Below are positions 34,138 through 43,928 of a DNA stretch of 64,000 nucleotides, one piece after another. The stretch covers positions 2,666,001 to 2,730,000 of the forward strand of contig CP065007.1 of assembly GCA_016699715.1 (NCBI GenBank). Reading direction: 5' to 3'. Position numbers and translations under genes: made by a program. This stretch comes from Candidatus Competibacteraceae bacterium (GTDB lineage: Bacteria; Pseudomonadota; Gammaproteobacteria; Competibacterales; Competibacteraceae). The notes under the pieces are model-generated. The model worked only from the letters and a program-made list of their open reading frames with translations. It ran no database searches and was not told the origin of the DNA. Within the stretch, counting starts at the first letter, position 1; the number at the start of each line of letters is the position of its first letter.

Positions 34138-37100
34138 CTCCACCGGTTCAGTCGTCATCGCCTTCCGCTCCGCCAGTTCCGCCGCTTCCTCGGCGCTGTG
34201 GTGGACCTTGCGCGCTAGCAGGGTATAGGCCACCGGCACCACCGACAGGGTCAGCAGCGTGCCCAGCAGCAGCCCACCGACGATCACCCAACCGATCTGC
34301 TGGCGGCTTTCCGCGCCCGCGCCCACCGCCAGCGCCAGCGGGATCGCGCCGAGAACGGTGGCCAGCGTGGTCATCAGGATCGGCCGCAGCCGCAGGGTCG
34401 CCGCTTCCAGCACCGCCTCGCGCCGATCCAGTCCGGTCAACCGCAACTGATTGGCGAATTCGACGATCAGGATGCCGTTCTTGGTAATCAGGCCAACCAG
34501 CATCACCAGGCCGATCTGGCTGTAGACGTTCAGGGTGCCGCCGGTCAGGAACAGCGCCAGCAACGCCCCGGTCACCGCCAGCGGCACGGTCAGCATGATC
34601 ACGAACGGCGAGACGAAACTTTCGAACTGCGCCGCCAGCACCAGATAGATGAAGACCAGCGCCAGCACGAAGGTCACGTATAGCGTCGCGCCGGATTCGC
34701 GGAACTCGCGAGATTGGCCGTCCAGTTCGGTTCGCGCGTCCTCCCCCAACACCTCTTTGGCTGTTTGATCCATGAAATCCAGTGCCTCGCCCAGGGTGTA
34801 ACCGGGCGCGATGTTGGCGGACAGCACGGCCGAGCGCTGCCGGTTGAAGTGATTCAATTCCTTGGGGGCGACGGTTTCCCGTACCTCGACCAGATTGGCC
34901 AGCTGCGCCAGTTGCCCGTCGCGGCCACGCACGAAGATTGCGGTCAGATCGGTGGGCTGTTCGCGGTCCCGATCCTTGAGTTGCACCATCACGTCGTACT
35001 GCTGGCCCTCCCGCTTGAAGCGGGTGACTTGTCGCCCGCCCAGCAAGGTTTCCAAGGTCCGGCCGATTTCCTCGACATCCGCGCCCACGGCGGCGATCTT
35101 GTCGCGCTTGAGGACGACGGACAGTTGCGGTTTGTTCAACCGCAGATCGGTGTCCAGATTGACCATGCCGGGATATTGCCGGCCCTTGGCCAGCATCCGA
35201 TCCACCAGCGTTTGCAATTCGGCGTAACTGGTCGCCTGGATCACGAACTGCACCGCCGGATTGCGAAAGCTCTGGCCCAGCGACGGGGGATTGATCGGGA
35301 ACGCCAGCACGCCGGGCAACCCGCCGAACATCTTCGGCGCCAGTGCCCTGGTAATGTCCTGCTGCTTGCGCTGGCGTTGCTCCCAGGGCTTCAGCCGCAC
35401 GAAGGACAGCGCGCTGTTCACCGGGTTGGGCTTTTCCAGACCCGGAGCCACGAAGGAGAAGTAGGAAATCACCTCGGGAATGTTTTTATAAAACTGTTCC
35501 AATTGCCGGGCGTAACCATCGGTGTAGGCCAGGGTCGCTCCCTCCGGCGCGACGATCACGCCGATGAATACCCCGCGATCCTCCAGCGGGGACAGCTCCG
35601 ACTTGAGATGCAGGAACAACCAACCGGCCCCGGCCCCGGTGGCGAAAAAGATCAGCACGATCAACCAGCGCAACTTGAGCGCCTGGATCAGCGCGCGACG
35701 ATAACCGGCGTTCATCGCCAGAAAAAAGCGTTCGCTGGCGTTGAACAGCCAATGGTGCCGCTTTTCGTGACGCAGCAATTTGGAGCACATCATCGGCGTC
35801 AGGGTCAGCGCCGTGAAGCCGGAAACAAGCACCGCCGCCGCCACGGTGAAGGCAAATTCGGTGAATAGCCGGCCGGTGTTGCCGGTCATGAACGCCAGGG
35901 GAGTGAAGACCGCCGCCAGCGTCAGGGTCATCGCCACCACCGCGAAGGCGATTTCCCGGGAGCCTTGCAGCGCCGCTTTGAACGGCCTCATGCCGCCCTC
36001 GATGTGGCGATGAATGTTTTCCAACACCACGATGGCATCGTCCACCACCAGTCCGATGGCGAGCACCAGGCCCAGCAGGGTCAAGGTATTGATGGTAAAG
36101 CCGAGGGCGTAGAGAAAGATGAACGCGCCGATCAGCGACACCGGGATGGTCATGAACGGGATCAGCGTTGCCCGCCAGTTGCGCAGGAACAGGAAGATGA
36201 CCGCCACCACCAGCGCCAGGGCCTCGACCATCGTGTGGTAAACCGCTTCGATGGACTTTTCGATGAAGACCGAACCATCGTAAGCGATCTGAATCTTCAT
36301 CCCTTCCGGCAGACTGGCGGTGATGCCGGGCAGCAGCGCTCGCACCCCCTGCGCCACGCTGAGCGTGTTGGCGGTGGACTGTTTGACCACGCCCATCCCA
36401 ACCGAGGGATTGCCGTTGACCCGCACCGCGTTGCGTTCGTCGGCGGCGCCGATTTCGGCATAACCGATGTCGCGCAAGCGAATGGGATAACCCTTGGCTT
36501 CCTTGAGGATCAGGTCGTTGAATTGCGCCGGGGTGCGCAGATCCGATTCGGTCAGCACCGAAAATTCGCGCTGACGCGATTCGATGCGCCCGGAGGGCAG
36601 TTCGACGTTCTGCTGCTTCAGGGCGTCTTCCACATCCTTCGGGGTGAGACCGTAGGCCGCCATCCGGTCGCGGTCCAGCCACAGCCGCATGGCATAGCGC
36701 CGCTCGCCGGCGATAATGACGCTGGCCACGCCCGGCAGCGCCTGCAAGCGATCCACGACGATGCGGTCGGCGTAGTCGGTAATCTCCAGGGCACCGTGCC
36801 GGTCGCTGGAAAAGGCCAGCCACATGACGGCCTGAGCATCGGCCTCGATCTTGGCCACCACCGGGTCCTTGGTTTCGTCCGGCAACTGGCCACGCACCCT
36901 GGCCACCCGGTCGCGCACGTCGTTGGCGGCGGCGTCCACATCCCGCTCCAGCAGGAATTCGACCGTGACTTGACTGACTTCCTCGCGGCTGACCGACTTG
37001 ATGGTGCGGACGCCCTCGATGCCGGCCAGCGAATCCTCCAGCGGCTGGGTGACCTGGCTTTCCATGATCTCGGCGCTGGCGCCCGGATAAACGGTGCGCA

Positions 37101-37239
37101 CCGACACCACCGGCGCGTCGATGTTGGGATACTCGCGCACCGGCAGCCGCAGGAAGCTAATCACGCCGATCAGGATGATGGCGAGGCTCATCACCGTCGC
37201 CAGTACGGGGCGCTTGATGCAGAGTTCGGGGAGGAACAT
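34132..37239 (-). CDS. RND multidrug efflux transporter, HAE1 type
   Basis: 1035 residues, the standard AcrB/MexB length, starting MFLPELCIKRPVLATVMSLA. The proton-relay residues are kept: GLVLAIGLVVDDAIVVLENI near residue 400 (Asp-Asp) and GLVMLVGLITKNGILIVEF near 940 (Lys). Twelve helices and two large periplasmic loops are apparent. With its adaptor 6 bp upstream it should form an inner-membrane drug/proton antiporter; no outer-membrane channel gene is adjacent, so TolC-like help must come from elsewhere. The last codons GTG GAG ATA TAG overlap the terminal repeat of the miniature element at 34024-34137. Confidence 0.96.
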   Translation of the reverse strand: MFLPELCIKRPVLATVMSLAIILIGVISFLRLPVREYPNIDAPVVSVRTVYPGASAEIMESQVTQPLEDSLAGIEGVRTIKSVSREEVSQVTVEFLLERDVDAAANDVRDRVARVRGQLPDETKDPVVAKIEADAQAVMWLAFSSDRHGALEITDYADRIVVDRLQALPGVASVIIAGERRYAMRLWLDRDRMAAYGLTPKDVEDALKQQNVELPSGRIESRQREFSVLTESDLRTPAQFNDLILKEAKGYPIRLRDIGYAEIGAADERNAVRVNGNPSVGMGVVKQSTANTLSVAQGVRALLPGITASLPEGMKIQIAYDGSVFIEKSIEAVYHTMVEALALVVAVIFLFLRNWRATLIPFMTIPVSLIGAFIFLYALGFTINTLTLLGLVLAIGLVVDDAIVVLENIHRHIEGGMRPFKAALQGSREIAFAVVAMTLTLAAVFTPLAFMTGNTGRLFTEFAFTVAAAVLVSGFTALTLTPMMCSKLLRHEKRHHWLFNASERFFLAMNAGYRRALIQALKLRWLIVLIFFATGAGAGWLFLHLKSELSPLEDRGVFIGVIVAPEGATLAYTDGYARQLEQFYKNIPEVISYFSFVAPGLEKPNPVNSALSFVRLKPWEQRQRKQQDITRALAPKMFGGLPGVLAFPINPPSLGQSFRNPAVQFVIQATSYAELQTLVDRMLAKGRQYPGMVNLDTDLRLNKPQLSVVLKRDKIAAVGADVEEIGRTLETLLGGRQVTRFKREGQQYDVMVQLKDRDREQPTDLTAIFVRGRDGQLAQLANLVEVRETVAPKELNHFNRQRSAVLSANIAPGYTLGEALDFMDQTAKEVLGEDARTELDGQSREFRESGATLYVTFVLALVFIYLVLAAQFESFVSPFVIMLTVPLAVTGALLALFLTGGTLNVYSQIGLVMLVGLITKNGILIVEFANQLRLTGLDRREAVLEAATLRLRPILMTTLATVLGAIPLALAVGAGAESRQQIGWVIVGGLLLGTLLTLSVVPVAYTLLARKVHHSAEEAAELAERKAMTTEPVEI

Positions 37240-37245
37240 GGCGAC

Positions 37246-38313
37246 CTATCCCTTGGGCGCGGCCGGTGGCTGATCGCCCGCCGGCGGCAACACCGCCACC
37301 GGGGCGCCGTCGCGGATCTTCAACTGCCCGTCGGTCACCACCAGATCGTCGGCGTTCACGCCTTCCAGGATTTCCACCAGGCCGGGTCGGCGCAGCCCCA
37401 GCTTGACCGGCGTCATCGCCGCTTTGCCGTCCACCACCCGGTAGACGAAAGTGGCCTGGCCCACCGGCACGATGGCTTGTTCCGGCACGACCAGGGCGTT
37501 TTTCCGCTGCTCCAGCACCAGACCGACCCGGGCGAACAGGCCCGGTCGCAACTTGTTACCCGGATTGGGCAGCCGCGCCCGCAACAGCACGGTACGGGTT
37601 TCCGCGTCCAGGGCCGGTTCGATAGCGTAAATGGCGCCTTCAAAGCTTTGCTCGGGATAGGCGTCCACCCGTGCCGCCAGCCGCTGACCCACCGCCAGCC
37701 GCGCCAGATAGGTTTCGGGCACCCGAAAATCCAGCTTCATCGCGCCGAGGCTTTCCAGCGCGACGATGTCATCGCCTGGCTTGACATAGGCACCGGGGCT
37801 GACCTGGCGCAAGCCCACGGTTCCGGCGAACGGCGCGCGGATCGCGGTTTTCTCCAGCCGGATCCGATCGAGCGCTTGCTGGGCGTGGGCCGCATCCAGC
37901 TTGGCTCTGGCCTCGTCCAGATTCTGCTGACTGGCCAGCTTCTGACGTTGCAGGTCCAAAAGCCGTTGGTAACTGAGCTCCTCCAACACCACTTGCGCGG
38001 TGCTACCGGTCAGTTGCGCCTTGTATTCATCCTGATCCAGCGTCACCAACGGTTCGCCCTGGCGCACCGTCTGGCCTTCCTTGAAATGGATGGTCGCCAC
38101 CCGGCCCGCGATTTCCGGGCGGACTACCACGGTTTCATCGGCTCGCAAGGTGCCGACCGCCGTGACTTCGACATCAAGCGTCGCACGGGTCACCGGCGCG
38201 GCCTTGACCGGCAGCGGCGGCATGGTCTTCGCCTGGGCCAAGACCGCAAGAGGAGTCATTGGAAAAACAATGAAAGCGACGCCTAGCACCGCCTGTTTCA
38301 GCCTATTGTGCAT
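37246..38313 (-). CDS. RND efflux periplasmic adaptor subunit
   Basis: 355 residues from the ATG at 38313 (the frame is open to 38457). A cleavable signal peptide (hydrophobic AVLGVAFIVFP, then LAVLAQA) is present rather than a lipobox. The membrane-fusion layout follows: barrel-sandwich halves (VVRPEIAGRVATIHFKEGQ and TAIRAPFAGTVGLRQVSPG), an alpha-hairpin of about 60 residues between them, and a beta-barrel with LRPGLFARVGLVLEQRKNAL. It links the pump to an outer-membrane channel. It is the first gene of a two-gene operon with the RND transporter. Confidence 0.94.
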   Translation of the reverse strand: MHNRLKQAVLGVAFIVFPMTPLAVLAQAKTMPPLPVKAAPVTRATLDVEVTAVGTLRADETVVVRPEIAGRVATIHFKEGQTVRQGEPLVTLDQDEYKAQLTGSTAQVVLEELSYQRLLDLQRQKLASQQNLDEARAKLDAAHAQQALDRIRLEKTAIRAPFAGTVGLRQVSPGAYVKPGDDIVALESLGAMKLDFRVPETYLARLAVGQRLAARVDAYPEQSFEGAIYAIEPALDAETRTVLLRARLPNPGNKLRPGLFARVGLVLEQRKNALVVPEQAIVPVGQATFVYRVVDGKAAMTPVKLGLRRPGLVEILEGVNADDLVVTDGQLKIRDGAPVAVLPPAGDQPPAAPKG

Positions 38314-38362
38314 GATGGTTTGTTCGCCTCGGGCGCTTGCGGGCATTGACGCAGCGCGAAAT

Positions 38363-39040
38363 CTAGGGAAACAGCAACGCGCCAATGATGGCGTACAGCA
38401 AGGCCGGCAGCAGATTGCCCACATGAATCCGGCCGATTTCCAGCAGATTGATTCCAATACCGAGAATCAGCAGTCCGCCAGTGGCATTGATGGCGTCCAG
38501 CACCGCCGGTTGCGACAGGAACGTCAATTGCGCCGCCAATAGAGTAATGCCGCCCTGCACCAGCAGCACCGGTACGGCGGAAACCATCACCCCGACCCCC
38601 AGCGACGAGGCCAGGGCCACCGAGGCGACGCCATCCAGCAACGCCTTGACCAGCAGCACGCTGGGGTCGCCGAGGGTGCCGTCCTGAATCGAACCGACGA
38701 TGGTCATGGCGCCGGTCAAATACAGTAGGGTGGCGGTGACGAAGCCTTCGACGAAGCGGCTGGAGGTGGAGCGCAAGGTCCGGCTCAGAGTTTCGGCCAG
38801 ATTGTCCAGCCGCTGTTCGATGCGCAGCAATTCGCCGGTGATGCCGCCCAGCAGCAGACAGCCGATCGCCAGCAGGGCATGTTGAGCCTCCAGTGCCATG
38901 CGCAGGCCGATGGCGACCACGGCCAGCCCCAGCGCCTGCATCAGCACGAGCTTGATGCGCTCCGGCAGCCGCGTTCCGGCCGCCAGGCCGATGGCGCTGC
39001 CCGCCACCACCGCGCCGGTGTTCACCAGGGTGCCAATCAC
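38363..39040 (-). CDS. DUF554 family membrane protein (YqgA-like)
   Basis: 225 residues, with six or seven helices. The start MIGTLVNTGAVVAGSAIGLAAG and the central block FVEGFVTATLLYLTGAMTIVGSIQDG are signatures of DUF554. The GTLGDPSVLLVKALLDGVAS segment is likewise conserved. The family is unassigned, possibly a transporter. It lies 49 bp upstream of the efflux adaptor on the same strand and may share its transcript. Confidence 0.88.
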   Translation of the reverse strand: MIGTLVNTGAVVAGSAIGLAAGTRLPERIKLVLMQALGLAVVAIGLRMALEAQHALLAIGCLLLGGITGELLRIEQRLDNLAETLSRTLRSTSSRFVEGFVTATLLYLTGAMTIVGSIQDGTLGDPSVLLVKALLDGVASVALASSLGVGVMVSAVPVLLVQGGITLLAAQLTFLSQPAVLDAINATGGLLILGIGINLLEIGRIHVGNLLPALLYAIIGALLFP

Positions 39041-39083
39041 CCTCTTTTCTCCCGGCCTGTTGGCGATTTTTCGGTCATCGCAT

Positions 39084-39884
39084 TCAGCCCAGCAGCATCT
39101 TGACGCCCACCAGCGTCAAAAACACGGCAAATACCTTCTTCAGCACATCGGTGGGCAGGGTATGGGCCAACTTCGCGCCCAGCGGCGCCGACAGCATGCT
39201 GGTCAGCGTGATTCCGACCAGCGCCGGGCCGTAGATATAGCCCAGGCTCCAATCAGGCCGGCCGGCGGCATTCAGCCCGGTGACGATGAAGCCCAGGGTA
39301 CCGGCCAATGCGATGGGCAGACCACAGGCGGAAGAAGTGGCCACCGCCTGGCGAATCGCCGTGTTGCACCAGGTCAGGAATGGCACGGTCAGCGAACCGC
39401 CGCCAATGCCGACGATGGCCGAAACCGCGCCGATCACGCCGCCGGCGCTCAGCATGCCGGCCGTGCCGGGCAGATCGCGGTGCGGTGCCGGTTTGGCGCC
39501 GAACCCCATCTGCGCCGCCACCGTCAGGACGAACACGGCGAAGACCTTGCTCAACACCGCGCTGGGCAGGGCGTCGGCGATGGCCGCCCCCAGCCAAGCC
39601 CCCACGACGATGCCCGGCGTCAGCCGCCAGAAGATCGGCCACAGCACCGCGCCCCGCCGGTGGTGGGCACGCACCGAGGAGATCGAGGTGACGACGATGG
39701 TCGCCAGCGAGGTGCCAATGGCCAGATGCATGGTGATGGCGTCACTGACTTGCTGGTGATGGAAAATCCAGGCCAGGGCCGGCACGATGATCAGCCCGCC
39801 GCCCACGCCGAGCAGGCCGGCCATGACGCCGGCGAACAGGCCCAGCGTCAGGTAGAACAACAGGGTCGATAAAATTGCTTCCAA
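39084..39884 (-). CDS. TauE/SafE family permease
   Basis: 266 residues with about eight helices in two repeats. The glycine motif GLFAGVMAGLLGVGGGLIIV opens the first half and a matching VIGAVSAIVGIGGGSLTVPF opens the second, as in TauE/SafE (PF01925) exporters of sulfite or organosulfur acids. Substrate is not evident. It ends 44 bp before the DUF554 gene, so the two are probably in one transcript. Confidence 0.9.
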   Translation of the reverse strand: MEAILSTLLFYLTLGLFAGVMAGLLGVGGGLIIVPALAWIFHHQQVSDAITMHLAIGTSLATIVVTSISSVRAHHRRGAVLWPIFWRLTPGIVVGAWLGAAIADALPSAVLSKVFAVFVLTVAAQMGFGAKPAPHRDLPGTAGMLSAGGVIGAVSAIVGIGGGSLTVPFLTWCNTAIRQAVATSSACGLPIALAGTLGFIVTGLNAAGRPDWSLGYIYGPALVGITLTSMLSAPLGAKLAHTLPTDVLKKVFAVFLTLVGVKMLLG

Positions 39885-40094
39885 GATCGGGTTATCCTTG
39901 TTGCATCAACATTGCTGAAGAGGAGCGTCCCGCCGATCTATGGTAAATTTTGCCTCGAATCGGCCGCCGAACCCACTTAACACGCGGCGCTATTGTAAGG
40001 GCGAATCATCGGGCATGTCCCCGCCCGACAACGATCATTCCGTGGCGCCCGTTCGCCGCGGGCGGCATAAGAACAGCGAGGAGCAGGCACAGAC

Positions 40095-41045
40095 ATGAAA
40101 GTTCAAAAAATCTGCGTATTGGGTGGCACGGGCTTCGTCGGCCGGCATCTGGTCGCGCGGCTGGCCAATCGAGGGTATCCGGTCAAAGTCTTGACGCGCT
40201 ATCCGCACCGGCATCGGGAAATCGAGGTTTTGCCCGGCGCGGAACTGGTCGAGGCGGACGTGCACGATCCCACGGTGCTCCAGCAACACTTCTCCGACTG
40301 TAACGTCGTCATCAATCTGGTCGGCGTCTTGCACGAATTCTCCAAGCAAACTTTCCGCGCCGTTCACGTCGAGCTGCCCGGCAAAGTGGCGGAAGCCTGC
40401 CACGCGGCCGGGGTCAAACGTCTGCTGCACATGAGTGCCCTGCACGCCGACGCCGCCAAGGGGCCGAGCCAGTATCTGTCCAGCAAGGGCGAGGGCGAAC
40501 AACAAGTCATGCAAGCCAAGGACCTGGCCGTGACCGTGTTCAAGCCCTCGATCATCTTCGGGCCGGACGACAATTTCTTCAACCAGTTCGCCAATATGCT
40601 CAAGCTTGCCCGCGTACTGCCGCTGGCCTGCCCGAATTCCCGTTTCGCCCCGGTTTATGTCGGCGACGTGGCGCAGGCTTTCGAAACGGCATTGGAAAAC
40701 GACGCGACCATCGGCCAGAGCTACGAACTGTGTGGGCCGCGCGTCTACACCTTCAAGGAACTGGTCGAGGATATCGCCCGGATGCTGGAGCTGAAACGGT
40801 TGGTCGTCGGTCTGCCGGACTCGCTGGCCCGGTTGCAGGGCAAGATTCTCGGCCTGCTGCCGGTGAAAATCTTCACCACCGACAATTTCCTTTCCCTACA
40901 GGTGGACAGCGTCTGCTCCTGTAACGGGATGGAAGCGATCGGCATCGTTCCTCGTTCGGTCGAGAGCATTATGCCGATGTATTTTGCTCAACAAACCCAG
41001 CGCCGCCGATACGATGCTTTCCGCAAAACCGCTCGGCGCGGATAG
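40095..41045 (+). CDS. Complex I NDUFA9-family SDR (atypical extended NAD(P)-binding protein)
   Basis: 316 residues. The Rossmann motif is VLGGTGFVGRHL near residue 9 (GxxGxxG), with the second strand VLTRYPHR following. The active-site YxxxK region reads YLSSKGEGE near 136, with Tyr and Lys in place. The family (NDUFA9-like) includes a mitochondrial complex I accessory subunit and many bacterial stand-alone proteins linked to quinone or lipid metabolism; bacterial function is not fixed. It is monocistronic, followed by a strong hairpin at 41073. Confidence 0.85.
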   Translation: MKVQKICVLGGTGFVGRHLVARLANRGYPVKVLTRYPHRHREIEVLPGAELVEADVHDPTVLQQHFSDCNVVINLVGVLHEFSKQTFRAVHVELPGKVAEACHAAGVKRLLHMSALHADAAKGPSQYLSSKGEGEQQVMQAKDLAVTVFKPSIIFGPDDNFFNQFANMLKLARVLPLACPNSRFAPVYVGDVAQAFETALENDATIGQSYELCGPRVYTFKELVEDIARMLELKRLVVGLPDSLARLQGKILGLLPVKIFTTDNFLSLQVDSVCSCNGMEAIGIVPRSVESIMPMYFAQQTQRRRYDAFRKTARRG

Positions 41046-41072
41046 AGGCGGGCGGCGGCGGTAATGATTTAT

Positions 41073-41093
41073 CCCCGTCCTGTTGGGACGGGG
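41073..41093 (+). terminator. Candidate terminator hairpin after the NDUFA9-like gene
   Basis: A perfect 8-bp stem, CCCCGTCC (41073-41080) and GGACGGGG (41086-41093), with a 5-base loop lies 28 bp after the stop codon. The expected T-tract is missing. The AT-rich 280 bp that follow, up to the insertion element, show no convincing gene. Confidence 0.5.
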
Positions 41094-41389
41094 TGTCCTG
41101 AATCTCGACGAGATCGGATGCCCGCCGCAATGAATTGAATCGATTTCAGCATAAAGCTGGACACGAAAATCCGATGAGAATTGGTTTCCGGCAATGTGTA
41201 TTGATGGTGAATCGGCCGAGTGCAAGAATCTTGAGTTAGGTTCATTTCCGCTGGCTAAAAAAATAAAAATAAATTGGTTGGTTCTCAATACTTCTACGTT
41301 ATTATCCAGTGACCAATCCATTCGATTGGGGCGCTCGGCCTTGTTTATCAATATGATTGAACTATATAAGTCAATAGTTCGGACAGTTT

Positions 41390-42838
41390 TCAGGCGGCAA
41401 CGGGATGAATGATGCCGTGATTACAAAGGATTTCATAGGCGGGGCTATTTTCGACCAAGCGCCGACCGTCGGCTAAACACGCTAAAATTTTCTTGAGGAA
41501 ATATTCGTTAAAACAGCGACGTACCACGCTGGCCATGGAAAAGGGCACTGGCAGGTGACCGAGGGTATGCACCGCTTGCCGTTTGCTCAGGGAGACCGCG
41601 CTCAGACTGGCGTTGACAGGGAAGGTCAGAGCGGCGACATCACGCGCTTGGCCGTGAGTCAGGCCGGCGAACTGCGTGCTGTCGCGGAACAGCAATTCGA
41701 TCTGGAAGCGGGCGACGTCATAGCGGTACAGCGTGACCGGATCCAAGTCAAGGTCGGTGCTGAACAGAACGGCTAAACCCCTGTGGTGGCGGTGGGTCAC
41801 GACCACGATCCGGAGACGGCGGCGCCGGCGCGGCGCGTGGACCACCACCGTTTCCAGGATCAGCTCCGGGTCGGGGAAAGCCACCGGGGTCAAGCGCTCG
41901 CGCCGGTTGAGGTCGACCTTGCCGTCGTAGAGCCGGGGTCGACCCCGACCGGCATAGGGGCCGGTATAGAGATAGCGCAAATCGGCATCCCGCCGTCATT
42001 TGCTGATCAACTCCAGGTTCAGGGCCTTGACCCCGTCGACAAATTTGACCTTGCCGAAATAGCCGTCGGCGGTCAGATACCGCCGTGTCACCAGGTCGTG
42101 GTGGGGAATCACCCGTTGCCAATGCGCCAAGTAGGCATCGACCCGGCTCGCCTCACCCCCTCGGCCGAGGAGGACACGCCCTTGCCCTTGCCCTTGCCCT
42201 TGCCCTTGCCCTTGCCCTTGCCCTTGCCCTTGCCCTTGCCCTTGCCCTTGCCCTTGCCCCTTGCCCTTGCCCTTGCCCTTGCCCTTGCCCTTGCCCTTGC
42301 CCTTGCCCTTGCCCTTGCCCTTGCCCTTGCCCTTGCCCTTGCCCTTGCCCTTGCCCTTGGGCTGGGCGGGTGACTCGGCCGTGGCCCCGGCGTCAGCGGT
42401 CGTGGCGTGCGTGGCCGCCGGTTCGGGTGGGGTCAGCTCCGTGCTGAAGGCATAGGCGGTGTTGGCGGTCACATCCACCCACGCCAAGGTCTTTATTTCC
42501 AAGCCCGGCTTGGCCCGCCCGGCGGCGCCATTCCAGAACCGCCCCAGACCCGCAGTCCCTTTCCCACTTTTAGGGATGAAACTGGGATCGAACGCCCACA
42601 CCGAGGCGTGATCGCCCGGCACCACCGCCCGGATCGCCGCCACGTTCAACCCGGCCCAGTCCAGCTCCCGTCGAAACCACCGGCTGAAGGTCTTTTCGTC
42701 ATAGCCACTGTAGCGGCTCAGGTTGCGGAACGTCGCCCGCCCCGGCACGATCAGCAGGAGCATCAGCACTTCACGCAGAACCCGCTGAAGGGGTTGGCTC
42801 ACCTTCAAAGTCGCCAGTACACTGTCCAGTAGCCGCAT
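41390..42838 (-). pseudogene. IS4-like DDE transposase with in-frame stop and repeat expansion
   Basis: The N-terminal part, from MRLLDSVLATLKV (ATG at 42838), contains YDEKTFSRWFRRELDW and the first catalytic region FDPSFIPKSGKGTAGLGRFW. The second (YLTADGYFGKVKFVDGV) and C-terminal part (RYLYTGPYAGRGRPRLYDGK, then FQIELLFRDSTQFAGLTHGQ) follow in one frame. A TGA at 41996-41998, where an Arg or similar codon is expected (LISK-stop-RRDADL), truncates it. In addition a (GGCAAG)n tract inserts about 60 Gly-Lys/Gly-Gln residues between the first and second Asp regions. Both features make the enzyme almost certainly inactive. Confidence 0.85.
42179..42359. repeat. Hexanucleotide microsatellite (CTTGCC)~30
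   Basis: About 30 uninterrupted copies of CTTGCC run from 42179 to 42359, with one extra C near 42260. On the coding strand of the transposase this reads Lys-Gly repeats on one side of the extra base and Gln-Gly repeats on the other; because no frame of the hexamer contains a stop, the reading frame stays open. Confidence 0.95.
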
Positions 42839-43065
42839 CGGGTCCTCCATCGGGTCGGTGGTTGTTCGCAACTCCACCCTACCCACCATCGACCCGGTGC
42901 GGCTACCCTCCGACCTTATACCAATTCCCGGTAGATTTTGACTTTTTAACTGGTGGGCCAGGATGAAGCGTAGCGCAATTCCAGCAGGCGCGTGGGAAGG
43001 TAAAACCTATCGAGAAACGGTATTACCCTCCTCAAAAACTGTCCGAACCATTGATCCATAAACCG

Positions 43066-43809
43066 TCAATCCAGCAACCACTGCGTCAGGGTGGCCAGCG
43101 CGCCATGACGAGTTAGATCGACCTGCAAGGGAGTGATGGCGACATACCCAGCACGCACGGCGTGGAAATCGGTGCCCGGACCCGCGTCCTGTTCGAGGCC
43201 GGCCGGCCCCACCCAATAGATCGGTCGGCCGCGCGGATCAGTGCTTTTGACGACCGGTTCCGATTTATGGCGATGGCCAAGCCGGACGACCCGAAATCCG
43301 GCCAGTTGCTCCCAAGGCAGGTCGGGGACGTTGACGTTGAGAATGGAATCGGGGGGCAATGGCCGCTCCCGCAAGCGGCGCACCAGCCAGACCGCCACCC
43401 GCGCGGCGGTATCGAAGTGCTGGGGGCAGGGCGATGCCTGCGAGACCGCAACCGCCGGCAGGCCGAGAAAGCGACCTTCCATCGCCGCCGCCACCGTGCC
43501 GGAGTAGATCACGTCGTCGCCCATGTTCGGTCCGCTGTTGATGCCCGAAACCACCATGTCCGGCTCGCGCTCCAACAGGCCGGTGATGGCGAGATGGACA
43601 CAGTCGGTCGGCGTGCCCTCGACGCTGTGGAAGCCGTTGTCGTGGCGGGTGACGTACAGCGGGTTCTTGAGGCTGAGCGAGTTGCTGGCTCCGCTGCGGT
43701 CGCGGTCGGGCGCGACCACGGTGATCTCCGCCAGTTCACTGAGGGCGGCGGCCAGGCAGAGCAGGCCCGGCGCCTGATAGCCATCGTCGTTACTGACCAA
43801 TATATGCAT
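43066..43809 (-). CDS. surE: 5'/3'-nucleotidase SurE
   Basis: 247 residues. The metal-binding start MHILVSNDDGYQAPGL (Asp-Asp) is characteristic, followed by VVAPDRDRSGASNSLSL near residue 35, GTPTDCVHLAI near 65 and VSGINSGPNMGDDVIYSGTV near 86, all SurE signatures. It dephosphorylates nucleoside monophosphates and short polyphosphates, with roles in stationary-phase survival. In many gammaproteobacteria surE precedes pcm and rpoS; here the downstream region has an IS instead. Confidence 0.96.
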   Translation of the reverse strand: MHILVSNDDGYQAPGLLCLAAALSELAEITVVAPDRDRSGASNSLSLKNPLYVTRHDNGFHSVEGTPTDCVHLAITGLLEREPDMVVSGINSGPNMGDDVIYSGTVAAAMEGRFLGLPAVAVSQASPCPQHFDTAARVAVWLVRRLRERPLPPDSILNVNVPDLPWEQLAGFRVVRLGHRHKSEPVVKSTDPRGRPIYWVGPAGLEQDAGPGTDFHAVRAGYVAITPLQVDLTRHGALATLTQWLLD

Positions 43810-43928
43810 GTCGGGATCTATTCTCGTGGGCCGGGTGGATGCGTATCGTACCCGGCGATGCTGACGTTAAAATAACAAGCCGCCCGCCATCCCGGCCGGA
43901 CGCCCTAACGACATCCAGCGAGGCGCCC

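Larger units (their letters stand above)
41377..43048. mobile_element. Insertion sequence with inactivated DDE transposase
   Basis: The element is bounded by GTTCGGACAGTTTT (41377-41390) and its inverted copy AAAACTGTCCGAAC (43035-43048), giving about 1.67 kb. The single transposase gene fills the element, its stop codon lying in the left terminal repeat. The target duplication could not be recognised. The right end lies only 17 bp from the surE stop codon, so the insertion is intergenic and should not disturb surE. Confidence 0.72.

Noticed and set aside
35965..38286. A 773-codon plus-strand open frame opposite the RND pump and adaptor
   Set aside because: It is the antisense shadow of two strongly conserved genes in GC-rich DNA, has Gln/Arg/His-biased composition and no family motif.
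41194..41412. Plus-strand 72-codon frame before the IS
   Set aside because: It runs into the terminal repeat of the IS, has no ribosome binding site and no similarity I recognise.
42179..42359. CRISPR or protein-coding collagen-like region
   Set aside because: It is a pure six-base simple repeat; the Lys-Gly/Gln-Gly stretch is a by-product inside a transposase.
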